The notes: generated from the letters alone by a model not told the origin. DNA of 64,000 nt from Planctomycetota bacterium (GCA_016712565.1 JADJQU010000003.1:558001-622000), one strand, 5' to 3'. Shown: positions 24,415-34,363, counted from the first letter of the stretch. Numbers and translations are program-made.

Positions 24415-27093
24415 ATGCGCACCCTGCTCTCCGCCCGGGGCCTCGCCCTGGCCGCCCTGTGCCTGCTTTCCTCCCCCACCGCGGCCCAAGTGGGGCTTCC
24501 GGGTCCCGGCGAGCATCCGCAGCTGTCCCCGGTGGTCGTCGTCCACGGCGGTGACGCCGCCTGGGTGGAGACCCTGGTGCGCGGCGCGCAGGTCTGGCAC
24601 GACGCGGGGAGCTTCCTGGTGGGCGCCGCCGATGGGGACACGATCGCCACGCTGCGCGACCGCGGGCTCCAGGTGGCGACTCTCGATTCGCTGCTCCCCG
24701 GCGACGAGCTCTCCCTGATGGACCTCTCGCGACCCCCGTTGGAGCAAGACGTGGCCCGCGGCGGCCGGGTGGTCTTCCGCCACGGGGATCTCGCCTTGGT
24801 GGCCGTTCCCGGCGATGCGGACAACCTGCCCGCGTCCCTGCGCCCCGGCCAGGTGACCCATGACGGCCACACGGCGATCCGCCAACGGCCCGTGCGCCCC
24901 ACGGCCCCGTTCCTCGGCCACGGCGCGCCCGCGGCGGGTCAGTACGCGATGCAGAGCGCCGATCCGCGCGTCCAGGCGCTCGTGAATCAGGTGGTCAAGG
25001 CCAACGTCCAGGCGAACGGCGCGCTGCTCGCCTCGAACTACAGCCGCATCTCCACCAACGCGACCTACATCGACGCGGCCCGCGACCAGATCGTGGCCCA
25101 GCTCCAGGGCTACGGCTACAGCCCGACGCTGCAGAGCTTCAACGCCGCCCACGGGGACAACATCATCGTGGAGATCCAAGGCCAGGTCGCGCCGAATCGC
25201 TTCGTGGTGATCGGCGCCCACTACGATTCCCTCAACGGTTCGGGCGCGTCGCAACCCGCGCCCGGCGCCGACGACAACGCCTCCGGCAGCGGGGCGCTGC
25301 TGGAGATGGCGCGCGTGTTCGCCGGCGCGCCGGCCTGCGAGCATTCGCTGCGACTGGTGTGGTTCGCGGGCGAGGAGCAGGGCCTGCTGGGCTCGGCCTA
25401 CAACGCGCAACAGGCGCGGCTGGCGGGCAATGAGATCCTGGGCATGCTCAACACCGACATGAACGCCTACCGCGCGGCGGGCGACGCGCGCGACTGCGAC
25501 TTCATCACCAACAACGCCTCGACCGCCCTGACGAGCTTCTGCGCCGCGACGTCGGCGCTGTACGTGCCGGGCTGGGCCTCGGTGTCGGGCTCGCTCTCCG
25601 GCGGAAGCTCGGACCACGCGTCCTTCAACGCCGAGGGCTTCCCCGCGGTGTTCTTCTTCGAGGACGCGAGCCAGTACTCGCCGTACATCCACACCGCGAA
25701 CGACACGGGCGCGCTCTCGACCACGGACTGGGATCTGGCGCAGATGATCACCCAGGGCGTCGTGGCCTCGGCGGCAACGCTGCTGGAGCCCTTGGACCTG
25801 CGCATCGTCCACACGCCGCTCGCGGACACGCAGAACGCCACGGGCCCCTACGCGGTCGCGGCCCAGGTGACGAGCCTGGTGGGATCAGGGGTCACCAGCG
25901 TGGAATTGCACGTGTCCGGGGACCAGGGGCTCCAGTGGACCGTCCAGCCCATGGGCCTCCACGGCGCGAACTACGTCGGCTACATCCCCTCCTTCGGATC
26001 GCCGCGGACGATCTGGTACTACCTCACGGCCCTCGATGACCAGAACGGCAGCGAGGTGCTGCCCGGCGGCGCGGACGCGGGCGGCACGCCCTTCTCCTTC
26101 TTCGTGGGCACGAAGATCGGCATCACCAGCACCAGTTTCGAGGAGGCCACGGACAACGGCTGGACCCACGGGGTCAGCGCGGGCACGGACGACTGGCAAC
26201 GGGGCACGCCGGCCGGCAAGGCGGGCGATCCCAACGGGGCGTTCGCCGGGACGAAGGCCTGGGGCAACGACCTGGGCGGATCGGGCTTCAACGGCGCCTA
26301 TCCGAACAACACGAACAGCTACCTGCGCTCGCCGCTGATCAACTGCTCGGCCCACACGAACGTCACGCTGGAGTTCCGTCGCTGGCTCAGCGTCGAATCC
26401 GGCCAGTTCGACCAGGCCCAGATCCGGGTCAACAACGTGATCGTGTGGTCGAATCCGACCACCGGCGACCTGGTGGACACGGCCTGGATGCCGGTGTCCC
26501 TGGACATCTCGGCCCAGGCGGCGGGCAATCCCGCGGTGCAGGTGGAGTTCCGTCTGATCTCCGACGGCGGCGTGGCCTTCGGCGGCTGGAACGTCGACGA
26601 GTTCAAGCTCTCCGCCCTGGGCCCGGGCACCAGCGATTGCCCGACGCCCCAGGTGTACTGCACGGCGAAGGTCAACTCCCTGGGCTGCTTGCCGTTCATC
26701 GGGACCGCGGGCACGCCGAGCGCCTCGAGCGCGAGCGGCTTCCTGGTCACGGGGACCGGCGTCCTGAACCAGAAGAGCGGGCTGTTGCTCTACAGCGTGA
26801 CCGGACCCGCCGCGAATCCGTTCCAGGGCGGCACGCTGTGCGTCGCCGCGCCGATCCGCCGCAGCACCGGGGTCGGCTCGGGCGGCTCGCCCCTGCCCGC
26901 GTCCGACTGCAGCGGCGTCTACACCATCGACATGAATGCCTTCGCCAGTGGCGCCCTGGGGGGCACGCCCCACGCCTCGCTGCTGCTGCCGGGAACCGTG
27001 GTGCACTGCCAATGGTGGGGCCGCGACCAGGGCTTCCCCGTGCCCAACAACACGACCCTGAGCGACGGGCTCCTGTACTCGGTCTGCCCGTGA
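24415..27093 (+). CDS. Secreted M28-family metallopeptidase with C-terminal planctomycete domain
   Basis: This 892-residue exported zinc aminopeptidase-like enzyme has a signal peptide ARGLALAALCLLSSPTAAQ. The M28 core lies at about residues 250-460: the first zinc ligand in VVIGAHYDSLNG, the bridging aspartate in APGADDNASGSG, catalytic Glu-Glu in WFAGEEQGLLGSAY, Asp in MLNTDMNAY and the last His in YIHTANDT, all present. A beta-rich central part follows, with a jelly-roll-like unit near residues 580-740 (SFEEATDNGWTHG). The last ~150 residues (VYCTAKVNSLGCLPFIG ... YSVCP) are a cysteine-containing domain shared with the protein at 28038. ATG 24415 was chosen as it starts the signal peptide. 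Confidence 0.85.
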   Translation: MRTLLSARGLALAALCLLSSPTAAQVGLPGPGEHPQLSPVVVVHGGDAAWVETLVRGAQVWHDAGSFLVGAADGDTIATLRDRGLQVATLDSLLPGDELSLMDLSRPPLEQDVARGGRVVFRHGDLALVAVPGDADNLPASLRPGQVTHDGHTAIRQRPVRPTAPFLGHGAPAAGQYAMQSADPRVQALVNQVVKANVQANGALLASNYSRISTNATYIDAARDQIVAQLQGYGYSPTLQSFNAAHGDNIIVEIQGQVAPNRFVVIGAHYDSLNGSGASQPAPGADDNASGSGALLEMARVFAGAPACEHSLRLVWFAGEEQGLLGSAYNAQQARLAGNEILGMLNTDMNAYRAAGDARDCDFITNNASTALTSFCAATSALYVPGWASVSGSLSGGSSDHASFNAEGFPAVFFFEDASQYSPYIHTANDTGALSTTDWDLAQMITQGVVASAATLLEPLDLRIVHTPLADTQNATGPYAVAAQVTSLVGSGVTSVELHVSGDQGLQWTVQPMGLHGANYVGYIPSFGSPRTIWYYLTALDDQNGSEVLPGGADAGGTPFSFFVGTKIGITSTSFEEATDNGWTHGVSAGTDDWQRGTPAGKAGDPNGAFAGTKAWGNDLGGSGFNGAYPNNTNSYLRSPLINCSAHTNVTLEFRRWLSVESGQFDQAQIRVNNVIVWSNPTTGDLVDTAWMPVSLDISAQAAGNPAVQVEFRLISDGGVAFGGWNVDEFKLSALGPGTSDCPTPQVYCTAKVNSLGCLPFIGTAGTPSASSASGFLVTGTGVLNQKSGLLLYSVTGPAANPFQGGTLCVAAPIRRSTGVGSGGSPLPASDCSGVYTIDMNAFASGALGGTPHASLLLPGTVVHCQWWGRDQGFPVPNNTTLSDGLLYSVCP

Positions 27094-27103
27094 CTGCGAT
27101 CTC

Positions 27104-27129
27104 GGCCGTCGCCGGTCCCCGGCGCGGCC
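27104..27129. terminator. GC hairpin between convergent genes
   Basis: GGCCGTCGCCGG, a 3-nt loop and CCGGCGCGGCC form an 11-bp stem with one bulged T. It lies just after the M28 stop and before the stop of the opposing gene at 27161, where a bidirectional terminator is expected. There is no T-tract, so the role is inferred. Confidence 0.4.
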
Positions 27130-27160
27130 GTCGCAGCCGACTCGGCCGGGGCGCGCCGGC

Positions 27161-27697
27161 CTACTCCTCCGTCAGCCCCAGAAGACGGCGCACGGCGGGT
27201 TCGGTGCGGGTCATGCCGGCGCGCTTGCCGAGGGCCAGGGCGTCCTTGGGGGTGGCGCCCTGGCAATAGAAGGCACGCAGGGCGAGCAGCCCGCCGCAGC
27301 GGTTGCCGCTGGCGCAGGACAGAAGCACGCGTCCGCCCTCGGCCTGGGCCTCGGCCAGGGCGCGGTCCAGGCGCCGGGCGTTTTCCTCGGTCATGTCGTC
27401 GTTGCCGGCGATCGGAATGCGCGTGAAACCCAGGCCCAGTTCCGCGGTGCGCTGCTCCTCCCATCCGCTGCCCGTCTCCGTGGCGGGGCGCAGCTGGATC
27501 ACGTGCTGCACGCCGCCCGCCGAGAGCGCCGCGAGGTGCGCGGGCGAGGGTTGGCCGGAGGAGAACAGCCGGGCGTCCACGGCCACGAGGTTGGGGATGC
27601 CGAGCTCCTGCACGCCGGACGGAGTCGCTTCCGTCGAGGCGGGGCCGGAGCAGGCGGGCGCGAACAGGAGCGGCAGGATCAACAGGGTCTTCAACAT
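27161..27697 (-). CDS. Exported phosphatase-like protein (DUF442/BLH type)
   Basis: This 178-residue protein has a short signal (KTLLILPLLFAPAC) that could be a weak lipobox, so a periplasmic lipoprotein is possible. The body matches the tyrosine-phosphatase-like DUF442/beta-lactamase-hydrolase-like family: DARLFSSGQPSPAHLAAL at the start, GVQHVIQLRPATETG, and an active-site-like loop LLSCASGNRCGGLLALRAF (Cys-x4-Arg). These proteins share the phosphatase fold, and several act in sulfide or unknown metabolism. ATG 27697 begins the signal; the frame is open far upstream without conserved sequence. Confidence 0.7.
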   Translation of the reverse strand: MLKTLLILPLLFAPACSGPASTEATPSGVQELGIPNLVAVDARLFSSGQPSPAHLAALSAGGVQHVIQLRPATETGSGWEEQRTAELGLGFTRIPIAGNDDMTEENARRLDRALAEAQAEGGRVLLSCASGNRCGGLLALRAFYCQGATPKDALALGKRAGMTRTEPAVRRLLGLTEE

Positions 27698-28037
27698 CGT
27701 GTTCTGGGGCTGGGGCGGCCAAGAATAGCCTGCCGCGCCGCGGAAGGCCCCCCCATTCGCCCCACGCTCGCGCGGTCCGGCCGCCCCCCCGCGGCGGCGC
27801 AGGGCGAACGGCACGGCCCGCGGGGCTCGAAGTGTTCGAACACGATTCGCCGGCCACGCGTGCCCCAGGGTGAGGCCACGACCTGGATTTACCTCGGTGT
27901 GTCTGGCGCCCCGGGACCCTCGCGGTTCAATGGTGAATGCAGCGCCGCGGAGGACGTCCTCCCGACGCTTGCGCCCGGGAGGCAGCGCGGTCTCGGTCCG
28001 GCGCGGGACCCCGCCCAACGACTTCAACACACACACC

Positions 28038-29867
28038 ATGAAGACCCACGGCACACGCGTTCTCTCCCTGCTGATCCTCGCGTCCACGAGCGCGGCCGCG
28101 CAGCAGACCGAAGTCCTCTTCTGTGAGATCCCCACCAGCCCCAAGTCCCTGGTGCCGGGCGCCCTGGACCTCGCCGGGGCCCCCGCGGTGACCAACTTCA
28201 AGTCCCTGGAGGATCTCTTCGTCAGCGCCGACGGCTCCCGTTGGATCGTGCGCGGCCGCACGCAGCAGGGCACGGACCTGGAGAACATCATGGTGCTCGG
28301 CACGTCGCTCGCCGCGCCCGTCAACTTCGCCCAGGAGGGCCAGCCGATCCCCGGCGGAGCCAGCGGCGAGTTGTTCGACTTCTTCGGCTCGGCCACGGGT
28401 CGCTTCAACGGCCTGGGCGAATTCGCCTACTCGGCCCGGGCGCGCGGCGGCGTGGCGAGCGTGTTCCAGAAGGTGCTGCACTGGGACGGCACGGGCACCA
28501 CGCTGCGCATGCAGATGGGCGACCTGTACACGGGACTCGTGGACCTGGCACCGAATCCCTCCGGCGACGAGACCATCGGCAACTCGATCGGCTCGATCCA
28601 CCTGCTGGACGACGGCCGCATCGGATCCCAGGACTCGACCATCGTCAACATCCACACGTCGCGGCGGCCGGCGATCTTCTACGACCTGGCCGCGTTCCAC
28701 CAGACCGGCGTCACCGGCGTGACGCCCCTGGGCGGCGGCGCGCCCGTGCTGTGGAGCTCGCTGACGGCCAACGGTTTCTATTCGAGCTTCGACGGCGCCC
28801 ATTGGGTCGCCCTGGGGCGCATCGTCGCCACCACGACCACCGACGACGTGCTGGTGGCCGACGGGAGCGTGGTGCTCCAGGAGGGTTCGCCGGTGCCGGG
28901 CTCGGCGCTGACCTTGGGTGCAATCCTCAACGCGGGCATCACCGGTCAGGGAACCTGGTACGCGCGCGGCCGTGACGGCAGCACCGCGGCGCCCGACTGG
29001 TTCGTGCGCCAGGGCGTGCTGGTGGCGGAGACCGGGGACGTGGTCGCCCCCGGCGAGAATTGGGGCGACACGTTCTACGCCGTGGCGACCAACGACGCCG
29101 GGGATTGGGCCATCGCGGGGCGGACCGACTCCGTGGATCCGGCCCGCGACGAAGTGCTGGTCTTCAACGGCGCGGTGCTCGCTCGCGAGGGCGACCAGGT
29201 GGACGTCGACGGCAACGGCCTGTTCGACGACGGCGCGTTCATCGGCAGGGGCAACAACACGCTGGCGGCCTTCGGGGCGGACAAGCTGCGCCTGACGGAC
29301 GGCGGGGAGATCTACCTGGTGCTGCTCTTGAACGACGGCGCGGGCAACGACCTCAATTCGTCGCCCAGCTTCGGCACCCCGGATGCGCTGGTCCGCATCG
29401 ACACCGCAGGCGCCTGCCTGCCGCCGGTGACCTACTGCACGGCCAAGGTCAATTCCCTGGGCTGCGCGCCCCAAATCGGTTCCACGGGCACGCCCAGCGC
29501 CAGCTCGGGTTCGGGCTTCGTCGTGAGCGCCACCCAGGTGATCAACAACAAGCCGGGCCTGGTGCTCTACAGCAACACCGGCCGCGCCGCGGTGGTGTTC
29601 CAGGGCGGCCTTCGCTGCATGAACGGTCCGGTGCGTCGCTCGGTGCCCCTCAATTCGGCCGGCAATCCGCCGCCCAACGACTGCTCGGGCGTGTACTCGA
29701 TCGACTTCAATGCGTTCGCGGTGGGAGCCCTGGGCGGCACGCCGCAGTCCTACCTGACGGTCCCCGGCACCGTGATCGACTGCCAGACGTGGGGTCGCGA
29801 CAACGGCTTCGCCCCGCCCGACAATTCGACGCTTTCCAACGGCCTCGAGTTCACGATTTGCCCGTGA
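28038..29867 (+). CDS. Secreted repeat protein with C-terminal planctomycete domain
   Basis: This 609-residue protein begins with a signal peptide (VLSLLILASTSAAAQ). The central 400 residues consist of repeated beta units of the type DDVLVADGSVVLQEGSPVP and DEVLVFNGAVLAREGDQVDV, which suggest a propeller or repeat-rich extracellular fold. The final 145 residues repeat the domain of the M28 peptidase at 24415: TYCTAKVNSLGCAPQIG, NDCSGVYSIDFNAF and a terminal -CP. Function is unknown; the shared tail suggests a common sorting or cell-surface fate. ATG 28038 fits the signal peptide. The following gene overlaps its stop by 4 bp. Confidence 0.75.
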   Translation: MKTHGTRVLSLLILASTSAAAQQTEVLFCEIPTSPKSLVPGALDLAGAPAVTNFKSLEDLFVSADGSRWIVRGRTQQGTDLENIMVLGTSLAAPVNFAQEGQPIPGGASGELFDFFGSATGRFNGLGEFAYSARARGGVASVFQKVLHWDGTGTTLRMQMGDLYTGLVDLAPNPSGDETIGNSIGSIHLLDDGRIGSQDSTIVNIHTSRRPAIFYDLAAFHQTGVTGVTPLGGGAPVLWSSLTANGFYSSFDGAHWVALGRIVATTTTDDVLVADGSVVLQEGSPVPGSALTLGAILNAGITGQGTWYARGRDGSTAAPDWFVRQGVLVAETGDVVAPGENWGDTFYAVATNDAGDWAIAGRTDSVDPARDEVLVFNGAVLAREGDQVDVDGNGLFDDGAFIGRGNNTLAAFGADKLRLTDGGEIYLVLLLNDGAGNDLNSSPSFGTPDALVRIDTAGACLPPVTYCTAKVNSLGCAPQIGSTGTPSASSGSGFVVSATQVINNKPGLVLYSNTGRAAVVFQGGLRCMNGPVRRSVPLNSAGNPPPNDCSGVYSIDFNAFAVGALGGTPQSYLTVPGTVIDCQTWGRDNGFAPPDNSTLSNGLEFTICP

Positions 29868-30910
29868 ATCGCGGCCACGGCGCGCCTGCTTGGTGCCGCT
29901 GGGCCGCGGGGTTCCTTCTGAGCTGGGTGGCCGCCCAGCCGGCCGCGGCGCAGGAGCCCGCGGCCGGACTGCCCGCGGCGCTCGCTCGAGGCCCAGGTCT
30001 CTCCTGGCGCGACGAGGCGTCCCTCGGCTTCCCGCGGAATGCCCACGCGCTGGCGTCCTCGGACAAGGCCCTCTTCGTGGTCGGCGGCACGGGAAGCCTC
30101 CCGGCCGATCCGGGCCAGGCCGCCGCGGTGGGGCCGATCCTGGAGGTCGAACGCTTCGACGGCAGCCGTTGGAGCGTCGAGACGGAGCTGCCCGGCGAGG
30201 GGCTCAACGCTCCCGCCGCGGTGTTCTTCGAGGGCCGGCTGTGGGTGCTCGGGGGCTTCGGCACCACCACCAACGTGCCCACGGCGGAGGTGCGCGTGTA
30301 CGACCCGGGGACAGGGCGATGGGACTCGGGTCCCCCACTGCCCGCCCCGCGCGGCGGCCACGCGGCGGTCGTGTTCGAGAATCGCATCCACGTGCTCGGC
30401 GGCGGCAACTCGGTCTCGACCCTGGCGGACCACTGCGCCTTCGATGCTCGGACCCGGAAGTGGTCGGCGCGGGCGCCCCTCTCGCGACCCAAGGGCAGTC
30501 CGGCCGCCGTGGTGTTCGCGGGCCGCCTGTGGGCCCTGGGGGGCCGCAGCGGCCCCGAGGATTTCGGCGACGTCGAGTGCTTCGACGAGACCGCGGGGGT
30601 CTGGACCCCGGGACCGGCCATCCCCGCCCGCGGCACCTGCGGCGCCGCCGTCTGGGGCGGGACGATCTTGGTTCTGGGCGGCGAATCCCAGGCGGAGAGC
30701 CGCACCCTGGACAGCGTCCTGTGCCTGGATCCGAGCGCGAAGTTCTGGACGGAAGCGACTCCGCTGCCCACGGCGCGCAACTACGCCAGGGCCGCCGTGC
30801 TGGGCGAACGCTTGCTCGTCGTGGGCGGTAGCCGGAGCGCGGGCGAAAGCCACGCGGGCGCGGGGAGCACGCGGGTGGAGAGCGCACGGCCCCTGCCCGC
30901 GACGAAGTGA
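29864..30910 (+). CDS. Secreted Kelch-repeat protein
   Basis: This 348-residue protein is translated from a GTG that overlaps the previous stop (GTGA), so it is translationally coupled. A signal peptide (FLLSWVAAQPAAAQ) precedes five to six Kelch-type blades, each with a GG pair and a W spaced behind it, for example FFEGRLWVLGGFG, FENRIHVLGGGNS, FAGRLWALGGRSG, WGGTILVLGGESQ and GERLLVVGGSRS. This predicts an extracytoplasmic beta-propeller. It could bind carbohydrate or protein. No enzymatic residues are visible. The coupling with the preceding secreted protein suggests joint function. Confidence 0.8.
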   Translation: MNRGHGAPAWCRWAAGFLLSWVAAQPAAAQEPAAGLPAALARGPGLSWRDEASLGFPRNAHALASSDKALFVVGGTGSLPADPGQAAAVGPILEVERFDGSRWSVETELPGEGLNAPAAVFFEGRLWVLGGFGTTTNVPTAEVRVYDPGTGRWDSGPPLPAPRGGHAAVVFENRIHVLGGGNSVSTLADHCAFDARTRKWSARAPLSRPKGSPAAVVFAGRLWALGGRSGPEDFGDVECFDETAGVWTPGPAIPARGTCGAAVWGGTILVLGGESQAESRTLDSVLCLDPSAKFWTEATPLPTARNYARAAVLGERLLVVGGSRSAGESHAGAGSTRVESARPLPATK

Positions 30911-31166
30911 GGCGACCCGCATGGCCCGCCGAGCCCGCCGGGCCCGCCGGAACCGGCTCGGCGTCAGGCCGAGGGAGGCGGGGCAGCGGACTGCCCCGGA
31001 AGCGGACGATCCAGCCTCACTTTCGGGCCTGGGCGTAGGTCCGAGCCCCGGGCCCCGGAGTCCCGAGCCGCGCCCCCTCAGCTCCGATCGCCGGGCGTCC
31101 GATGAGGATCCGGACGACCCGCCTTCCGCGTCACTCCGCACGCCGCGCGTGCATCGGCAAGTCACG

Positions 31167-32015
31167 ATGACCTCCAACGCAGTGCCTGCTCCCCACGAGG
31201 AGCCGATCCGCATCCCCACGTTGCCGCGCTCCGTGGAACGCGTGCGCGCGCTGATGGCTCGCCCCGACGTGACGGTGCCGGACATCGTCGAGGCCTTCCT
31301 GGCCGACCCGCCCTTGACGGCCAAGGTGCTGCGCATCGCCAACAGCGCCTACTACGGCAGGCGCGAGAAGACGATCTCCGTGCAGACCGCCCTCGCCTTC
31401 CTGGGCCTGCGCACGCTCTCCATGGTGGTGCTGCGCGCCGGCATCATGGCCGCCTTCGACGAACTCGACCTCAAGGAGCGCGCCACGGTCGAGGGCATCT
31501 GGCGGCATTCGATTCTCACCGGTCACGTCTGCGAGACCCTGGCCCTGCGGGTCCGCCGCCGCAACAGCGACTGGGATGCCAACGACTACCACACCTGTGG
31601 GCTGTTGCACGACGTAGGCAAGATCATCCTCTACGACAACTGCGGCGAGCGCTACGGGGAGATCCTGCGCAAGAACAGCGCGCGCGGTGAGGCGCTCGAG
31701 TTGGAGGAGCAACGGGTGCTCGGCATGCGCCACTCGGAGATCGGCCACATGGCCGTCACCTTCTGGGGCATTCCCGATCCGATCCCCGGCATGATCCGCA
31801 ACCTGCACCGGCGCGCCGTTCCCCACGACCTGGCGGACCTGACCCTGGCCGTGCGCTGCGCCGACGAGATTGCGGCCGCCGTGGCGCGCCATCCGGCCGC
31901 CGAGACCAAGTTCCTGCGCTCCGAGATCGAGACCTCGCTCCCGGGCCTCAGCGAGGGCATGCTCCTGGAAGTCGTCGCCGCCGCGCGCGAAACCTGGAGT
32001 CAGCTCGAGCTGTAG
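31167..32015 (+). CDS. HDOD-domain signalling protein
   Basis: This 282-residue cytoplasmic protein is made almost entirely of an HDOD domain, a non-enzymatic relative of HD phosphohydrolases used in signalling. Marks are IPTLPRSVERVRALMARPDV, PPLTAKVLRIANSAYYG, TISVQTALAFLGLRTLSMVV, the HD-like CGLLHDVGKIILYDNC and MRHSEIGHMAVTFWGIPDPI. Unlike many members it has no receiver or GGDEF domain attached. ATG 31167 was chosen because similarity begins about 15 residues later. It is a single gene. Confidence 0.85.
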   Translation: MTSNAVPAPHEEPIRIPTLPRSVERVRALMARPDVTVPDIVEAFLADPPLTAKVLRIANSAYYGRREKTISVQTALAFLGLRTLSMVVLRAGIMAAFDELDLKERATVEGIWRHSILTGHVCETLALRVRRRNSDWDANDYHTCGLLHDVGKIILYDNCGERYGEILRKNSARGEALELEEQRVLGMRHSEIGHMAVTFWGIPDPIPGMIRNLHRRAVPHDLADLTLAVRCADEIAAAVARHPAAETKFLRSEIETSLPGLSEGMLLEVVAAARETWSQLEL

Positions 32016-32239
32016 GGACTGCCGGTTCAGAACGTCGGGAGCACGCCCGTGGGGCCGAGGCGCAGGCTGCCACGGCCGACCGGATCCTGGCCGAGACCGC
32101 CGTCCGGGATGCGGATTCGACCCAGAGGGCCTCCGCGGGTCGGTCGTCCGAGCAGCATCGCGACCACGATCCGAACGGCACTTCGGCCTGTCCAGGCCGC
32201 CCAAGTTCGCAGTTCGCGGGCCGCGCGACCCGCTGCGGG

Positions 32240-34363
32240 TCATTTCGCGTAGCCGAGGGATCGCAGGGCGTCGAGCGTGCGCTGATCGTCGCCGGGGGCC
32301 CCCTTGCGCTCGGGCGCGACCCAGAGCTTCAGCACTTCGTTGAGATCCGCGGCGCCCGGCGGCAGCGCGGCCAAGGGGTGCTCCTGGCGCGGGTCCGCGT
32401 CCACGTCGTAGATCTCCGTCTCCCCGTGATCGCGCCGCAAGTACACCAGCCCGCCGACGCTCGCCGCCGTCTGGTGCACCGCGCGCTGGGGATTGAGCTC
32501 GCGGTGCCAGGAGGTCGGATAGTGCTCGCTGAACACGATCCGGTCCAACGCAGGCGTCGCGCCCAGCAGGGGGACGCCGGGCAAACCCTCGGGCAGGGGC
32601 AGGCCGAGCACCGCCAGCACCGTGGGCAGCACGTCGACACCGCTCGCCACGGCCGCGGAACGGGAACCCTCGCGGGCGTGGGGCCGCTTGATCAGCAGGG
32701 GCACTCGGACCTGCTCCTGGTAGGCGGACATGCCGTGCTCCAGGGTGCCGTGTCCTCCGAAGGCCTCACCGTGGTCGGCCGTCACCAGGATCAGGGAGTC
32801 GTCGTACAGGCCGAGGGCCCGCAGCTGCCCGAACAGCGCTTCCAACTGGGAATCCAGATAGGCAATCGACCCGTCGTAGAGGGAGAGGTACTGCTCGCGG
32901 TCCGATTCCGGCAGCTTCCCCTTGCCCGCGTAGAGCACCTCCTTCTGCTGCAGGAAGCGCGGCATGTCCACGGGAGTCGTGTCGGGCTGGAACAGCGAGT
33001 CGAAGGGCCTGGGCGGACGCAGGGGCATGTGCGCGTCCATGTAGTTCACGAACAGGAAGAACGGACGCTCGCTGGGCCGTTCCCGCAGCCGGGCCAGGAC
33101 GGTGCCGTTGATCTCGGCGGCGTTGCGGAAGGGCACGTCGAACTCGCGGCGCGGCATCCAGGGCTCGAGGGAGTCGTGCAGCCGCGCCCGCAGCGTCCAG
33201 GGGGGCGTGCGCGGGAACAACATGCGCCGGGTGCGCGCGTCGTAATGCTCGAAGCCCTGGGCGACCCCGAATTGGGGGTGCAGCAACACGCAGTTCGCGG
33301 CCACGCCGCAGGTCCACCAGCGGTTGAGCGCGAGGATCTCGGCCAGGGTCTCGGCCTCGCGGGAGAGGGGGCGGGAGATCACGCGATCCGGATCCGGGCG
33401 CGCGCCGTGGTCGATGGGGTAGCGGCCGGTGAACAGGCTCGCGTGACTCGCCAGGGTGAAGTCGGCGGCCGAGGTGGAGCGCTCGAAAACCACCGCCTCC
33501 CGGGCGAACTCCTTCAGGAAGGGCGTGGTGTCGCGGTCGTAGCCGTAGACCGAGAGGTGGTCCGCGCGCACGGTGTCGAGCACGATCAGGATCACGTTGG
33601 GGCCGCGGGCTCCGGCGGGACCCGGTCGGGGATCGTCGATCACGCCCTGGTCCAGCGCGGCCCCCGCGAAACAGGCCAGGGTCCAGCCCAGGACCACGAG
33701 CGGGGAAAGCGCCCGCCGCGTCGCCAACCAGCGTCCGCCCAGGGTGGCCGTCACGGCGACGAGCGCCGCGCAGGCCAGCGCGGAGGTCTGCCGTGTGCTC
33801 CAGCCGCTGTCCGCCAGGGGCCCGGCGACCATCCAAGGCACCAGGCACAGGAGTCCGGCGGCGGTCCAGGGGGAGGCCAATCCCGCCAGCAGGGACGAGA
33901 GGGAGCGTGTGGTCAGGGAGGCCAGGATCGCCGCGCCGAGGCCGAGCGAAAGGGCCAGGGAGAGCCGGATTTCGAGGGCGCCGTTCGGCAGCAGGCTCCA
34001 CTGGTGGCCGAGGATCGCGAGCAGGACGCCGAGGGTCGCGCAACGGGCCGCCAGCTCCGCGGGATCCCGCGCCAGGCGAGCGGACGCCCGCCGCAGCGGC
34101 ACCGCGGCGAGCAGGCAGATGCCGGCTCCCAGCAGCGCGTGCAGGGCCCCCGACAGCAGAAACGAAAGCACGCTCTGGGGCCGGAAGTCGAGGCCTCCAT
34201 GGAGCGCGCGCGCGAGCCAGGACGCCGCCAGGGCGTCGAAGGCCGCGAAGAGCAATCCAGCCCGGGCGCCGATGCCCGCAAGGGAAGCGAAGGTCGCCGC
34301 GGTCCCCGCGGATTCGCCGCCGAATTGTGGCCCGGGAGATTCGCGAAGGGGTTGGGAGGGCAT
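32240..34363 (-). CDS. Membrane sulfatase/phosphotransferase-like enzyme without cysteine nucleophile
   Basis: This 707-residue protein has about seven hydrophobic segments in the first 230 residues (for example FLLSGALHALLGAGICLLAA) and then a periplasmic alkaline-phosphatase-superfamily domain: NVILIVLDTVRADHLSVYGY (metal Asp), nucleophile region FTLASHASLFTGRYP, and ILVTADHGEAFGGHG (metal Asp-His). Sulfatases need Cys/Ser-x-Pro-x-Arg for formylglycine. Here it reads S-H-A-S-L, so the enzyme may be a phosphatase or phosphoethanolamine/glycerol-phosphate transferase rather than a sulfatase. The C-terminus (TEIYDVDADPRQEHPLA) is sulfatase-like. It probably acts on envelope lipids or glycans. 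Confidence 0.75.
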   Translation of the reverse strand: MPSQPLRESPGPQFGGESAGTAATFASLAGIGARAGLLFAAFDALAASWLARALHGGLDFRPQSVLSFLLSGALHALLGAGICLLAAVPLRRASARLARDPAELAARCATLGVLLAILGHQWSLLPNGALEIRLSLALSLGLGAAILASLTTRSLSSLLAGLASPWTAAGLLCLVPWMVAGPLADSGWSTRQTSALACAALVAVTATLGGRWLATRRALSPLVVLGWTLACFAGAALDQGVIDDPRPGPAGARGPNVILIVLDTVRADHLSVYGYDRDTTPFLKEFAREAVVFERSTSAADFTLASHASLFTGRYPIDHGARPDPDRVISRPLSREAETLAEILALNRWWTCGVAANCVLLHPQFGVAQGFEHYDARTRRMLFPRTPPWTLRARLHDSLEPWMPRREFDVPFRNAAEINGTVLARLRERPSERPFFLFVNYMDAHMPLRPPRPFDSLFQPDTTPVDMPRFLQQKEVLYAGKGKLPESDREQYLSLYDGSIAYLDSQLEALFGQLRALGLYDDSLILVTADHGEAFGGHGTLEHGMSAYQEQVRVPLLIKRPHAREGSRSAAVASGVDVLPTVLAVLGLPLPEGLPGVPLLGATPALDRIVFSEHYPTSWHRELNPQRAVHQTAASVGGLVYLRRDHGETEIYDVDADPRQEHPLAALPPGAADLNEVLKLWVAPERKGAPGDDQRTLDALRSLGYAK

